Positions 1-8,213 of a DNA stretch of 49,305 bases are shown piece by piece. Position 1 is the stretch's first letter; each line of letters opens with the position of its first letter. The position numbers were made by a program, and so were the translations under genes. The notes beneath the pieces are model-generated. The model was not told the DNA's origin, ran no database searches, and was given only the letters and a program-made list of their open reading frames with translations. Origin of the DNA: JBGRPZ01 sp041725955. GTDB lineage: Bacteria; Bacteroidota; Bacteroidia; Bacteroidales; JBGRPZ01. The stretch lies in contig JBGRQE010000018.1 of NCBI GenBank assembly GCA_041725955.1, positions 1 to 49,305 of the forward strand, written 5' to 3'.

Positions 1-2
1 AC

Positions 3-139
3 CTAGGAGGTTTTCGTCAAATATCTAGGAGGTTTTCATTAAATATCTAGGAGGTTTTTATTAAATACCTAGGAGGTTTTTATACAATCAACAGTAAGAA
101 TGATGGTGATTAAGAATAAGAATGACAGTAATTTAGAGT
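3..139 (+). repeat. 22-bp tandem repeat array, left copy (two unit types)
   Basis: Four direct copies of a unit whose core is CTAGGAGGTTTT start at 3, 25, 47 and 69, exactly 22 bp apart. The array then changes sequence but keeps the period: AAGAATGATGGT starts at 96 and AAGAATGACAGT at 118, again 22 bp apart. The same order of unit types occurs in the same orientation at 47241-47482. There are no spacers, so this is not a CRISPR. The window begins inside the array, so more copies may lie to the left. Confidence 0.85.
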
Positions 140-198
140 ACTTGAGGTGTAGGAAAATACTTAGTGAAAGTGGAAATTTGCATGTAAATGACTCTATC

Positions 199-236
199 AA
201 AAAAAATCATTAGCTTTATTACAAAACTAATGATTT
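199..236 (-). terminator. intrinsic terminator of the blaI-blaR1 operon
   Basis: The arms AAATCATTAG (205-214) and CTAATGATTT (227-236) form a perfect 10-bp hairpin just downstream of the blaR1-like stop codon. On the minus strand the hairpin is followed by a run of T (the A-run at 199-206 on the plus strand), the classical intrinsic terminator form. Confidence 0.75.
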
Positions 237-267
237 AGTTATACTGTAGAAAAAAAATCAACTTCTA

Positions 268-1626
268 TTATTTTTTATAAGTAGATTCTGTAGTACCTGC
301 CTTTTTCTTCAAAGAAAACTTTATAGGTAAATTATAAGAAACTCTTACCATCATGCCTTTATTCTCGCCAGGAATCCATTTTGGCATATTCTTAACAACT
401 CTTATAGCTTCTTGATCGCATCCATCACCAATACCTCTAAGAATTTTCACTTTGCCAATAGAACCATCTTTCTCTATAATAAAATTTAAATGAACTTTTC
501 CTTGAGTTCCATTTTGCTTTGCTAAAAGTGGATATTTAATATTTTCAGATAAATATCTCATTAAACTAGGAATACCTCCAGGAAATTGAGGATTTTTATC
601 AACTATATTATAAATCGTTTCTCCATCTGCAGATTTTATATCAGATTCTTTTTCTTCGACAACAACAGTTTTATTTTGGGCTGCTTTATTATGCTCGCCA
701 ACAATTGGTTTTACAGGAGTTGCCTTTTCTGTAGAAGAACTATTACTATTTGATTTATTATTATTACATGCAATCAATAAGATTGCTGCCACAGGAAGAA
801 CCAAAAGATACTTCCATTTTCGTTTAACTGATGATCGTTTCTGTGTAATCATAACTATTCGTCTTTTAATTTGTGAAACACCAAAATAATTTCCTAATAT
901 CTTTATTGATGAATAAGAAGCGCAAGACAAAATACATTTTTGATAATCAACAGACTGTAATTCATCTTTTTTAACACAGACATAATCGGCTTCATATTCA
1001 TGATTTTCTTGCATCAAATACCGAAATAACCACATACTTGGGTTTAACCAAAACAAGGGAAATAAAAACTCGAAGAACAATCGGTCGAAAGTATGCTTCT
1101 GCTTAATATGAACCTTTTCATGATTTAGCACAGCTAAAAACATTTTTCTGTTACCATTTTTTAAATCTTGAGGTAAGAAACAGTAGCGCAAAAAACTAAA
1201 TGGAGTACCAATCTGGTTGGTTTCGGTAATATAAATATGTTTCTCTTTTCGAAAAGTATTCCTGGAAATCAATCTAATAATAAAAAACAAGGAGGATCCA
1301 AAACGGAAATACAGAAAAATTGCCACAAGCAAATAGACTAAAGAAAGACACATATTCATATAAGAAAAAGAAAGACCAGAGGCAATCATTTCCCCTCCTT
1401 GAGAAACCATAATTTCAGGCAAGTTGACAATATTGCTGCTAATATTGTTTTGAATAATATTCAACTCTACAAAAGGAAATAATAAAGAAATAAAAAAACT
1501 TCCCATTAAGTATATCCGATTCCACTTAAAAAAGGTCTCTTTTCTTAAGAACAACAAATACACCAACAGAAATAATGTTAGTGCAAATGATGATTCCAAT
1601 GAATATGTTATAAATTCATTAATCAT
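268..1626 (-). CDS. BlaR1-like M56 metallopeptidase with C-terminal TonB-like domain
   Basis: A membrane-embedded zinc protease of the BlaR1/MecR1 (M56) family, 452 residues. Hydrophobic segments lie near residues 10-27, 40-56, 88-107 and 272-286. The zinc motif HEKVH is at 169-173, with the downstream EYEAD at 210-214. Residues about 345-440 form a TonB C-terminal-like domain, as in many Bacteroidota M56 proteins. The family senses an envelope signal and inactivates a partner BlaI repressor; here the signal is unknown and there is no beta-lactamase gene nearby. It overlaps the blaI-like gene by 8 bp, so the two are translated together. The last membrane segment ends in LLIAC followed by an Asn/Ser-rich linker, which looks like a lipoprotein lipobox inside the protein. 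Confidence 0.9.
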   Translation of the reverse strand: MINEFITYSLESSFALTLFLLVYLLFLRKETFFKWNRIYLMGSFFISLLFPFVELNIIQNNISSNIVNLPEIMVSQGGEMIASGLSFSYMNMCLSLVYLLVAIFLYFRFGSSLFFIIRLISRNTFRKEKHIYITETNQIGTPFSFLRYCFLPQDLKNGNRKMFLAVLNHEKVHIKQKHTFDRLFFEFLFPLFWLNPSMWLFRYLMQENHEYEADYVCVKKDELQSVDYQKCILSCASYSSIKILGNYFGVSQIKRRIVMITQKRSSVKRKWKYLLVLPVAAILLIACNNNKSNSNSSSTEKATPVKPIVGEHNKAAQNKTVVVEEKESDIKSADGETIYNIVDKNPQFPGGIPSLMRYLSENIKYPLLAKQNGTQGKVHLNFIIEKDGSIGKVKILRGIGDGCDQEAIRVVKNMPKWIPGENKGMMVRVSYNLPIKFSLKKKAGTTESTYKK

Positions 1627-2008
1627 TCTTTTCTTTTTTTTCCTTAATCTGCTTTTCTATCATTCCTTTTAGTTCTTCTAACTCGTCGATACTTAATTTT
1701 TCTTCTTTAGCAAAAAAAGATGTTAGTGATTGAAATGAATTGGAAAAATAACTACCCAAAAAACTCTTAAAATACTTTCGGGTATATTCTCTTCGTGAAA
1801 CTATAGGATAATAGCAATGTGATTTTCCATGTGCTATATAAGAAACAAAACCTTTTTTTTCAAGAATACGAATTATGGTACTTACCGTATTGTAAGCAGG
1901 CTTAGGTTCTGGAAAATGCTGCAATACATCATTGACAAAACCCTGTTTTATTTCCCATAATATTTTCATAATCTGCTCTTCAGAGCGTGTTAAAGACTTT
2001 ACTTCCAT
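1619..2008 (-). CDS. BlaI/MecI/CopY-family transcriptional repressor
   Basis: A 129-residue protein of the penicillinase repressor family. It has a winged-helix N-terminal domain (residues about 5-75, with the recognition segment PAYNTVSTIIRILEKKGF) and a lysine/glutamate-rich helical C-terminus for dimerisation. It is the first gene of a two-gene operon with the M56 protease, its expected partner. The family represses its own operon until the protease cleaves or inactivates it. Two palindromes built on AACTAA/TTAGTT lie at 2034-2074 over the predicted promoter, which fits autoregulation. Whether it also controls the efflux operon upstream cannot be told. Confidence 0.92.
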   Translation of the reverse strand: MEVKSLTRSEEQIMKILWEIKQGFVNDVLQHFPEPKPAYNTVSTIIRILEKKGFVSYIAHGKSHCYYPIVSRREYTRKYFKSFLGSYFSNSFQSLTSFFAKEEKLSIDELEELKGMIEKQIKEKKEKND

Positions 2009-2033
2009 AATATTAAGAATTTAAATCCAGAAC

Positions 2034-2074
2034 TAACTAATTAGTTATATAAGACAAAACTAATTGTTTAGTTT
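2034..2074. promoter_or_regulatory. two palindromic operators, probably for the BlaI-like repressor
   Basis: A perfect 14-bp palindrome, TAACTAATTAGTTA, lies at 2034-2047. A second, AAACTAA-N4-TTAGTTT, lies at 2057-2074. Both share the half-site AACTAA. They sit 26-66 bp upstream of the blaI-like start and cover the predicted -7 box and transcription start. Binding by the repressor is inferred from position and symmetry; the half-site differs from the TACA/TGTA type known in Firmicutes. Confidence 0.6.
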
Positions 2075-2085
2075 AAGAAAAGCAA
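2055..2085 (-). promoter_or_regulatory. Bacteroidota-type promoter of the blaI-like gene
   Basis: Read on the minus strand, TTG (2085-2083) is followed after 20 bp by TAGTTTTG (2062-2055), matching the Bacteroidota -33/-7 consensus. Transcription would start near 2048, about 40 bp before the start codon, inside the palindromes. Confidence 0.55.
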
Positions 2086-2111
2086 GTTTAATCATAAAGT
2101 AATTTAAAAAA

Positions 2112-2264
2112 TCAGTAGGAAAATCTCAAACCCAACGAAAGGTAAAAAACATCTGAAGCATCAACAGAATTAGAATTGTTAACTATATGTTCCTGAGACA
2201 AAACACAAACTATAAGAAAAATAAAAAAAAGAGCATTTAAAACGATAAAATACGTCTTAAACAC
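2112..2264 (-). pseudogene. remnant of an outer-membrane beta-barrel protein (signal peptide joined to last strand)
   Basis: An open frame of 50 codons from a possible GTG start at 2264. It reads as a hydrophobic export signal (ALFFIFLIVCVLSQE) joined after a short polar stretch to VFYLSLGLRFSY, typical of the last membrane strand of a Bacteroidota outer-membrane barrel, with the aromatic residue at the very end. There is no room for a barrel between the two, so an internal deletion of a larger gene is the simplest reading. It lies downstream of the efflux operon, where an outer-membrane partner could once have been. The predicted operon terminator at 2229-2268 overlaps its 5' end, so it may not be translated. 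The stretch 2009-2379 holds nothing else apart from the blaI promoter and operators. Confidence 0.4.
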
Positions 2265-2268
2265 TCTT
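2221..2268 (-). terminator. intrinsic terminator of the efflux operon
   Basis: The arms at 2231-2244 and 2253-2266 pair over 14 bp in minus-strand RNA, with three G-U pairs; the same positions are A-C mismatches in plus-strand RNA, so the structure belongs to minus-strand transcripts. Two outer A-T pairs extend it to 2229-2268. A run of eight T follows on the minus strand. Confidence 0.7.
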
Positions 2269-2379
2269 GAAATTGGAATAAATACAAAATCAATAAAGTA
2301 TCAGTAGTATATGCATAAATAGAATAGGTAAATAAAAACAGAATATGCAAAAAACCTATTCATTATCATGGAAACAATC

Positions 2380-3471
2380 TTAAAATCCTTTCTTTATAAT
2401 TGTTGTAGTATCAATGCTTGGCGCATTTAATAATTCAACATAAATACCATCGGAAACACCCAATTTAATATCTTTTCTTTCAAACTCATTTATATCTTTT
2501 TGCACTTCGATATAAGGCTTATCATCTTCAAATTTAAGAAGAGCTTCACTGATTGAAAGAACATTTTCCTGTTTTTTCAAAACAATATCTGCATTGGCAC
2601 TATACCCAGAGCGGATAAACAAACCATTACGAAGCTTTACTTCAGCCTTTACCTCAAACTTAACAACCCCTGATTCCGAAGTTCCTTTTGGAGATATATG
2701 TTCTAAGGTAGCATCAAAACTTTCGTTAGGAATTGCACCAATTTTAATTTTCACAGGCATACCTTCCACTAAACCTCCCACTTCAGTTTCATCAATTTTA
2801 CCCTTGAATATAATTTCACTCATATCGGCAACAGAAGCAATTGTTGTTCCATCATTAAACTTATTACTTTCAATAACAGATCTACCTATTTCAACCGGAA
2901 CATCAAGCACCATTCCATCAATAGTTGAACGAACAATAGTATTTGTAGCTTGTCGTGAATCTTTCAATTGCCCTTCTTTTATGAGTTGAAGATTATTATC
3001 TGCGGCATTCAACTCTTCCACAGCATTTAGGTAGGATAATTCAGTTTCTTCATAATCAGTTTTAGGGATAATGCCTTTTTCGAATAGCTGACCTTTACGT
3101 TCATACATCTTTTTGATGTTTTTTATACTATTCTTTGCTCTTTTCACTCTACTTTCGGCAGAATTTAGATTTACCATATCCGGAATAATCATGATTTTGG
3201 CAATCAGGTCGCCTTTATGAAGAGTATCTCCTGGCTCAACGAATAACTCCTTAATAATCCCAGACACTTGTGGTTTAATATCTATTTCACGACGTGGTTC
3301 AAGACTTCCATTCGCCACAGTTTTCTTAAAGATTGTTCTATACTCAGGTTTTTCAGTCTTATAAAAACTTTTCTTTTTACCCTTATTTTTAATTCCCGTC
3401 AAAAAAACTATTCCACCAATAATGAGAAGACCTAGCAGTACAAATCCTATTACTTTTTTTGTTGATTTCAT
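2380..3471 (-). CDS. MacA/HlyD-type periplasmic efflux adaptor
   Basis: A 363-residue membrane-fusion protein linking an inner-membrane ABC permease to an outer-membrane channel. One N-terminal membrane anchor (residues 8-26) is followed by a split lipoyl-like domain (GIIKELFVEPGDTLHKGD at 71-88), an alpha-helical hairpin (about 100-165) and beta-barrel and membrane-proximal domains (about 200-340). It is the last gene of a four-gene operon, 27 bp after a permease gene. No intact TolC-type gene is in the window, so the outer channel must be encoded elsewhere. The transported substrate cannot be read from the sequence. Confidence 0.9.
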   Translation of the reverse strand: MKSTKKVIGFVLLGLLIIGGIVFLTGIKNKGKKKSFYKTEKPEYRTIFKKTVANGSLEPRREIDIKPQVSGIIKELFVEPGDTLHKGDLIAKIMIIPDMVNLNSAESRVKRAKNSIKNIKKMYERKGQLFEKGIIPKTDYEETELSYLNAVEELNAADNNLQLIKEGQLKDSRQATNTIVRSTIDGMVLDVPVEIGRSVIESNKFNDGTTIASVADMSEIIFKGKIDETEVGGLVEGMPVKIKIGAIPNESFDATLEHISPKGTSESGVVKFEVKAEVKLRNGLFIRSGYSANADIVLKKQENVLSISEALLKFEDDKPYIEVQKDINEFERKDIKLGVSDGIYVELLNAPSIDTTTIIKKGF

Positions 3472-3498
3472 ATATCTTATTTTTGATTTTGCATTTTC

Positions 3499-4758
3499 CT
3501 ATTCATATCTTAAAGCATCAATTGCTTTAATTTTCAAAGCATTATACGCAGGAATAAAACCGGCAAATAGTCCTGCAATCACCAATAATCCCAGAGCCAT
3601 CAAACTTGATTCATAATCAATATTAAGGTATAAAGCCTCTTGCAGTAGTTTATCTTTTTTCTTAAACATAAACTCTGCAGCCAAAGCAATACCACTTCCC
3701 ATAAGCATACCTGTAAATCCGGCTACAGTTGTAAGGATTACTGATTCCAGTATAATTTGATTCATAATCCGCCATGGAGTTGCTCCCAAAGCACGCTGAA
3801 TTCCAATTTCTTGAGTACGCTCCTTAATTACGATAGTCATAATATTTCCAATACCAATAACTCCAGACAACAGCATGCCCAAGCCAACAGCCCAAATCAG
3901 ATATTCTACGCCACGAATAACCTGAGTAAATTTGTCAAAAAAAGCTGCCATATTAAAGCTTCCTACACCACCTTTATCATCTGGATGAATTCTATATTTT
4001 CTTTTCAGAAAGCCAACAACATCTTTCTCTAGTTTTTTTGCATCAACATCTGGATATGTTGTTAAGATCATTCCTCCAATTTGATCACCAAGATTCATAA
4101 ATTTCTGTAAAACAGTAATAGGAAAGACAATTTGACCATTAATCTGATTCATCTTATCACTCACTGCTTTAACTACTCCGACAATCTTATAAAGAGCACC
4201 GTTTATCTTAATATCTTCTCCAACTGCATCTTCAGGAATATTATATAAATTACTGGCTACATTTTCACCAAGAAGAACAACCTTTCTACTACCTTCAATA
4301 TCAAATGGATTGATTAAGCGCCCAGAGAGAACCAAAACAGGTGAAACATCAAAGTATACAGGCTGAATTCCGAATAAATCATAACTTCCACTTTTATCTC
4401 CAGCAACAACATTATCACTACTTCCGCTAGACATTTGCATTATTGGTGAAATATTCTCGATAGAAGAGATATTGGTTTTTAATTCTTTTATATCACTTTC
4501 ATGAAATTGTATTGTACGAAATATAGGAAGACCATCATAGGGCTTAAGGGTTGGGCGAGGCATTATATAAACACTATTGGTAGAAATTCCTCGAATGGTA
4601 TACTCTAATATACTTTTAAAACCATTCCCTCCGGAAAGCATCAATACTAACATTAGAATACCATAAAAGACACCAAAGCTGGTAAAAAAGGTACGAACCT
4701 TATTTCGTCCAATTGCTTGAAATATCTCTTGCCATTTATCTATATCAATAATCCTCAC
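3499..4758 (-). CDS. MacB/FtsX-type ABC transporter permease
   Basis: A 419-residue permease of the MacB/FtsX family without an ATPase domain. A first membrane helix (about 22-44) is followed by a large periplasmic MacB_PCD domain (about 45-255) and three C-terminal helices (about 285-310, 335-360, 385-408). The conserved cytoplasmic loop ERTQEIGIQRALGATPWRI follows the second helix. It is the third gene of the operon and pairs with the permease encoded just upstream (26-bp gap), presumably as a heterodimer driven by the shared ATPase. Confidence 0.92.
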   Translation of the reverse strand: MRIIDIDKWQEIFQAIGRNKVRTFFTSFGVFYGILMLVLMLSGGNGFKSILEYTIRGISTNSVYIMPRPTLKPYDGLPIFRTIQFHESDIKELKTNISSIENISPIMQMSSGSSDNVVAGDKSGSYDLFGIQPVYFDVSPVLVLSGRLINPFDIEGSRKVVLLGENVASNLYNIPEDAVGEDIKINGALYKIVGVVKAVSDKMNQINGQIVFPITVLQKFMNLGDQIGGMILTTYPDVDAKKLEKDVVGFLKRKYRIHPDDKGGVGSFNMAAFFDKFTQVIRGVEYLIWAVGLGMLLSGVIGIGNIMTIVIKERTQEIGIQRALGATPWRIMNQIILESVILTTVAGFTGMLMGSGIALAAEFMFKKKDKLLQEALYLNIDYESSLMALGLLVIAGLFAGFIPAYNALKIKAIDALRYE

Positions 4759-4784
4759 AGCTAATCTTTTTCTTTATACATAAA

Positions 4785-6020
4785 TTAATCTGCCCTTAAA
4801 GCTTCGATAGGTCTAATTCTAGCAGCTCTTCTTGCAGGAATAAAACCTGCTGCAGCTCCTGCAACTATCAGCACAATCAATGCTGTAATTGCTGTCCAAA
4901 TATCTACATATGGATTTCGGAAGGCCATAGAATTCTCAACCGAATTTTTTAGAATATCCACAGCAAATACTCCCATAAGTAAACCTGCTGTTCCTGCAAT
5001 TACAGTAATAACAATAGATTCCATTATTATTAAATTCACTACAGATGCAGGACTTGCCCCTAATGCTTTTCGTATTCCAAATTCGCGTGTTCTTTCTTTT
5101 ACTATGATTACCATAATATTACTCACACCAATCATCCCACAGATAATACTTCCAAAGCTAATAAACCAGATAAAATAAGTTAGGTATCGGAAGGCTAGGC
5201 TCATATTTTCTTTTTCTGCCGATTTATTTTGAATAAACAAGGCTCTATTATCATTTGGATCGAACTTATGCAGCAAAGACAGCAATTCACGAATTTCTTT
5301 CTCGACGACTTTTGCTTGATGTACGCTACCTCCCTCGAAAGTCATACTTAGCTTATTAATTTCGTCATTCTGCCGAAAAACTTTTTGCACAAGGGTGAAT
5401 GGCAAAAATATTTTTTCACGCTGTTGATCATCTAAAAACTCACCATCAAAAACTCCAACAATCTTAAAGTTAACATCGTTTATAGAAATTATTTTACCTA
5501 TTGGATCTTCATTCTTACCAAAAATCTGTTCAACAGCTTTTGTCCCCAATATTGCAACCTTCCTAAATTGATGGATATCATTATAATTTAGGAATCGTCC
5601 TTCAGTAATATCTAATTTTTGTAATTTCTTTATTGTCGGGCTAACCCCTACCGTAGTTAGATAGCCTAAAGATTGATTTTTATATTTTAGATTGCCACCC
5701 ACATAAACTTCAGGGTTAAGATTGGCAACATTATTAATTCTTTGACTTATTTCTTTTATGTCGGAATTATTTAACTTAATCCATCGTCCTTCTTTAAAGC
5801 CTCTATATTCTTTGCTGGTTTTGTATGGATTAATCTTCAGTAAATTTGCAACACTACTTTTGAAACTATATTCTCCGGCATTTTTTAATCCGTTTCCAGC
5901 TCCCAAGAGGGTAGTAACCATAAAAATCCCCCAAGCAACACTAAAGCTAGTAAGAAAAGTTCTCAGTTTATTTTTTCGAATGGCCAGGCCTATCTCTCTC
6001 CAAAATTCTAAATCTAGCAT
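4785..6020 (-). CDS. MacB/FtsX-type ABC transporter permease
   Basis: A 411-residue permease with the same plan as its neighbour: N-terminal helix, periplasmic MacB_PCD domain, and three C-terminal helices around the loop ERTREFGIRKALGASPASV. The two are clearly divergent paralogues, pointing to a heterodimeric transporter. It is the second gene of the operon, 17 bp after the ATPase gene. Confidence 0.92.
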   Translation of the reverse strand: MLDLEFWREIGLAIRKNKLRTFLTSFSVAWGIFMVTTLLGAGNGLKNAGEYSFKSSVANLLKINPYKTSKEYRGFKEGRWIKLNNSDIKEISQRINNVANLNPEVYVGGNLKYKNQSLGYLTTVGVSPTIKKLQKLDITEGRFLNYNDIHQFRKVAILGTKAVEQIFGKNEDPIGKIISINDVNFKIVGVFDGEFLDDQQREKIFLPFTLVQKVFRQNDEINKLSMTFEGGSVHQAKVVEKEIRELLSLLHKFDPNDNRALFIQNKSAEKENMSLAFRYLTYFIWFISFGSIICGMIGVSNIMVIIVKERTREFGIRKALGASPASVVNLIIMESIVITVIAGTAGLLMGVFAVDILKNSVENSMAFRNPYVDIWTAITALIVLIVAGAAAGFIPARRAARIRPIEALRAD

Positions 6021-6037
6021 ACCCGCACTCCCTTTGA

Positions 6038-6739
6038 TTAAGATAAAATTAATTCTGAAGGCTTCTCTGTCAATTCTCTATTATCGATTAATCCATCAAC
6101 AATACGAATCGTACGATCACATTTAGCAGCAATATCAGCCTCATGGGTAACTATAACTATGGTTTTCCCTTTCTGATTAATATCCTTCAAAATACTCATT
6201 ACCTCTGTCGAGGTTTTAGAATCTAAAGCTCCTGTAGGCTCATCGGCAAGAATAACCTTAGGGTCAGATATAATTGCACGAGCAATAGCTAATCTTTGTT
6301 TTTGACCTCCAGAAAGTTCATTGGGCATATGAGTAGCCCACTCTTTTAAGCCAAACATTTCCAGATATTCTAATGCTTGATAATTTCTTTTTCTCCTTCC
6401 TACTTTTTGATAATAAAGGGGCAGAGCTACATTCTCCATAGCATTTTTAAAGCTAATCAAATTAAAACTCTGAAAAACAAAACCCAACATACGATTACGA
6501 AAGCGTGCAGCTTCAGTTTCGTTCATTTTCTTCACCAAATCACCATTTAGAAAATACTGTCCTTCATCATATGAATCTAAAATTCCAAGTATATTCAATA
6601 GAGTAGATTTTCCTGATCCTGATGATCCCATAATAGCAACCATCTCTCCTTCTTGAATATGCATATCCACTCCTTTCAAAACATGCAATTTACCTTTACC
6701 TACTCTATAACTTTTATGTACACTCTGAATTTTAATCAT
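6038..6739 (-). CDS. ABC transporter ATP-binding protein, MacB/LolD type
   Basis: A 233-residue ATPase with all motifs intact: Walker A GSSGSGKST (38-46), Q-loop Q90, signature LSGGQ (142-146), Walker B VILADEP (162-168) and H-loop His199. It is the first gene of the operon ATPase-permease-permease-adaptor and would power the two MacB-type permeases. This family works by mechanotransmission, moving peptides, lipids or drugs from the periplasm through an outer channel. I see no clear promoter motif in the 184 bp upstream. Confidence 0.93.
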   Translation of the reverse strand: MIKIQSVHKSYRVGKGKLHVLKGVDMHIQEGEMVAIMGSSGSGKSTLLNILGILDSYDEGQYFLNGDLVKKMNETEAARFRNRMLGFVFQSFNLISFKNAMENVALPLYYQKVGRRKRNYQALEYLEMFGLKEWATHMPNELSGGQKQRLAIARAIISDPKVILADEPTGALDSKTSTEVMSILKDINQKGKTIVIVTHEADIAAKCDRTIRIVDGLIDNRELTEKPSELILS

Positions 6740-6844
6740 AATCGAAGAAATAGTTTTGTCTAAATACTATTATTTTAGAAAAACATGCCATCTTCATTAA
6801 CTATCTATGCAACAAGAAAAACTATTCTATATATGTTTACATAT

Positions 6845-6892
6845 AAAAAAAAAGCGTTCACTTTCGTACAATAAAATTGCAAAAATGAACAC
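6845..6892 (-). terminator. intrinsic terminator of the DUF2147 gene
   Basis: The arms at 6854-6864 and 6882-6892 pair over 11 bp in minus-strand RNA, with two G-U pairs that would be mismatches on the other strand. Nine T follow on the minus strand (6853-6845). Confidence 0.7.
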
Positions 6893-6923
6893 CTCCTTTA
6901 AATTACTATTATAATGCTGAACT

Positions 6924-7379
6924 TTATTCTTCAACACGCATCCAATATGTAGTTTTTCCAAGCCAACTAAAACCAACATATCCTCGGATTTCTAATTTTA
7001 CATCAGAGTCTTTCTTTATTACACATTTATATGTTTTCCCATTTTTGGGGTCATAAATGGTTCCTCCCGACCAAGTATTGTCTTTAAATTTAAAATTTTT
7101 CAATAACACAATACCCTTTAAAATACGATCGCGAAGTTTAGAGTTAGGATTATTTTTATCTTTACTATCGCTTGCTCTGTGACCATTTTTATCGCCCCAA
7201 AGCAATTTGCCGTTAAAAATATCTCCATCTCTATATATCTGGATTTTTGCATCTTTTTCTTGATTCAGCCAGATGCCTACTACATCATCTTCTTTGACGT
7301 TTCCACTTTGTGAAAAACTATTATTTGATATAATCATCAATAGCAGCAAACAAACAATACTTGAAATTTTCTTAACCAT
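6924..7379 (-). CDS. exported DUF2147 family protein
   Basis: A 151-residue protein with a cleavable signal peptide (about residues 1-24, ending SNNSFSQ). The mature part fits DUF2147: an early GIWLNQ, then GKLLWGDKNG, and the conserved C-terminal block IYDPKNGKTYKC ... LEIRGYVGFSWLGKTTYW. The family is periplasmic or surface-located and its function is not established. It is monocistronic, with a terminator directly downstream. Confidence 0.85.
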   Translation of the reverse strand: MVKKISSIVCLLLLMIISNNSFSQSGNVKEDDVVGIWLNQEKDAKIQIYRDGDIFNGKLLWGDKNGHRASDSKDKNNPNSKLRDRILKGIVLLKNFKFKDNTWSGGTIYDPKNGKTYKCVIKKDSDVKLEIRGYVGFSWLGKTTYWMRVEE

Positions 7380-7700
7380 GGGAATAAAGTTTAGTAAAAA
7401 AATAGAATACCACTCACTCGCAATAGTTACTTATAGCAAGTTTACAGTAAGTTATGTATAACTTCACTGTTTTTAAAAATAAAATTAACTTAGGTTTTAA
7501 GTAACATTATTGGAGTATTTTTAACTTCTCTCAGGCAAAAAATGCAAAAAAAAGTGAGCCTTTTCACTGAGTTTTTTAGAGTCGCTTTCTAGAATTGGAT
7601 TTTTTTTCAGAATTTTGCATCTAGAGAAATCAAAAACAACTCTACTAACAAAGTTACAAATCTTTGATAATTACAAATATACGACATATAAATTCAAATT
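7380..7700. other. intergenic region between divergent genes
   Basis: This stretch of 321 bp separates the DUF2147 gene (minus) from the small lipoprotein gene (plus). It is AT-rich and should carry both promoters, but I find no clean -33/-7 pair. A short imperfect hairpin (AGTGA/TCACT) lies near 7553-7571. No gene or RNA is recognised. Confidence 0.5.
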
Positions 7701-8096
7701 ATGAAAAGAATAATTTTTCTTCTTTTTGCTGTAAGTCTTCTTACTTTCGCATGTAAAAAAAATTTAAAAAAAGAAATCATTGGAAAATGGAAGGTAACCT
7801 CTGTTGATAGCAAATCTATTGACTCTGCAAGCAAAAATTTCCTCGATCAGATAAAGAGCAATGAAAAAGGCATTGAGCTTGTTTTTGAAAATGATTCTAT
7901 TCTTAATATTATTACTCCTGATGGCAAGTTCAAAGCCAGCTATATTCTGGAAAAAGACAGCACCATTCTTTATCAAATTAATGGTTTAGACAATGAGGAA
8001 GTTCTAGGAAAATTTGATGGAGACAATATAATCAAGGATGAAAATTTCCAAAACAATGCGATTACTGCAACTATAAAATACAGTAAATCAAAATAA
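7701..8096 (+). CDS. small lipocalin-like lipoprotein
   Basis: A 131-residue lipoprotein. The signal peptide ends in the lipobox LTFAC with the lipidated cysteine at residue 18, followed by KK. The mature part opens with IIGKWKVTSVDSK and then alternating beta-strand segments, as in Bacteroidota lipocalin-like (DUF5004/DUF4923-type) proteins; assignment to one family is uncertain. It is a single gene, closed by the hairpin at 8107-8153. Confidence 0.75.
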   Translation: MKRIIFLLFAVSLLTFACKKNLKKEIIGKWKVTSVDSKSIDSASKNFLDQIKSNEKGIELVFENDSILNIITPDGKFKASYILEKDSTILYQINGLDNEEVLGKFDGDNIIKDENFQNNAITATIKYSKSK

Positions 8097-8106
8097 GAAC
8101 ACAAAA

Positions 8107-8153
8107 TCTTATGTCGTGAGAAGAAGGTTTAAATTATTTCTCACGACATAAGA
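8107..8153. terminator. 16-bp perfect inverted repeat between convergent genes
   Basis: TCTTATGTCGTGAGAA (8107-8122) is exactly complementary to 8138-8153, with a 15-base loop. It lies between the ends of two convergent genes, so it can stop transcription from both sides. The T-tracts on both sides are weak, unlike the other terminators here. Confidence 0.65.
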
Positions 8154-8213
8154 ATTGGTAACTCTGTTACTGGATTTGAACACAAAAGCACAAACTCCAG
8201 TTTACAACGCTAT

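Noticed and set aside
3..90. Ribosome-binding sites (repeated AGGAGG)
   Set aside because: No start codon with an open frame follows at the proper distance, and genes of this phylum rarely use Shine-Dalgarno sites.
224..241. Third BlaI operator (AAACTAA-N4-TTAGTT)
   Set aside because: It overlaps the operon terminator stem and lies downstream of the genes; more likely a by-product of the hairpin, though not excluded.
8157..8213. tRNA-like sequence on the minus strand (contains GTTCAAATCC)
   Set aside because: The bases that would form the T stem do not pair and no anticodon or D arm can be drawn.
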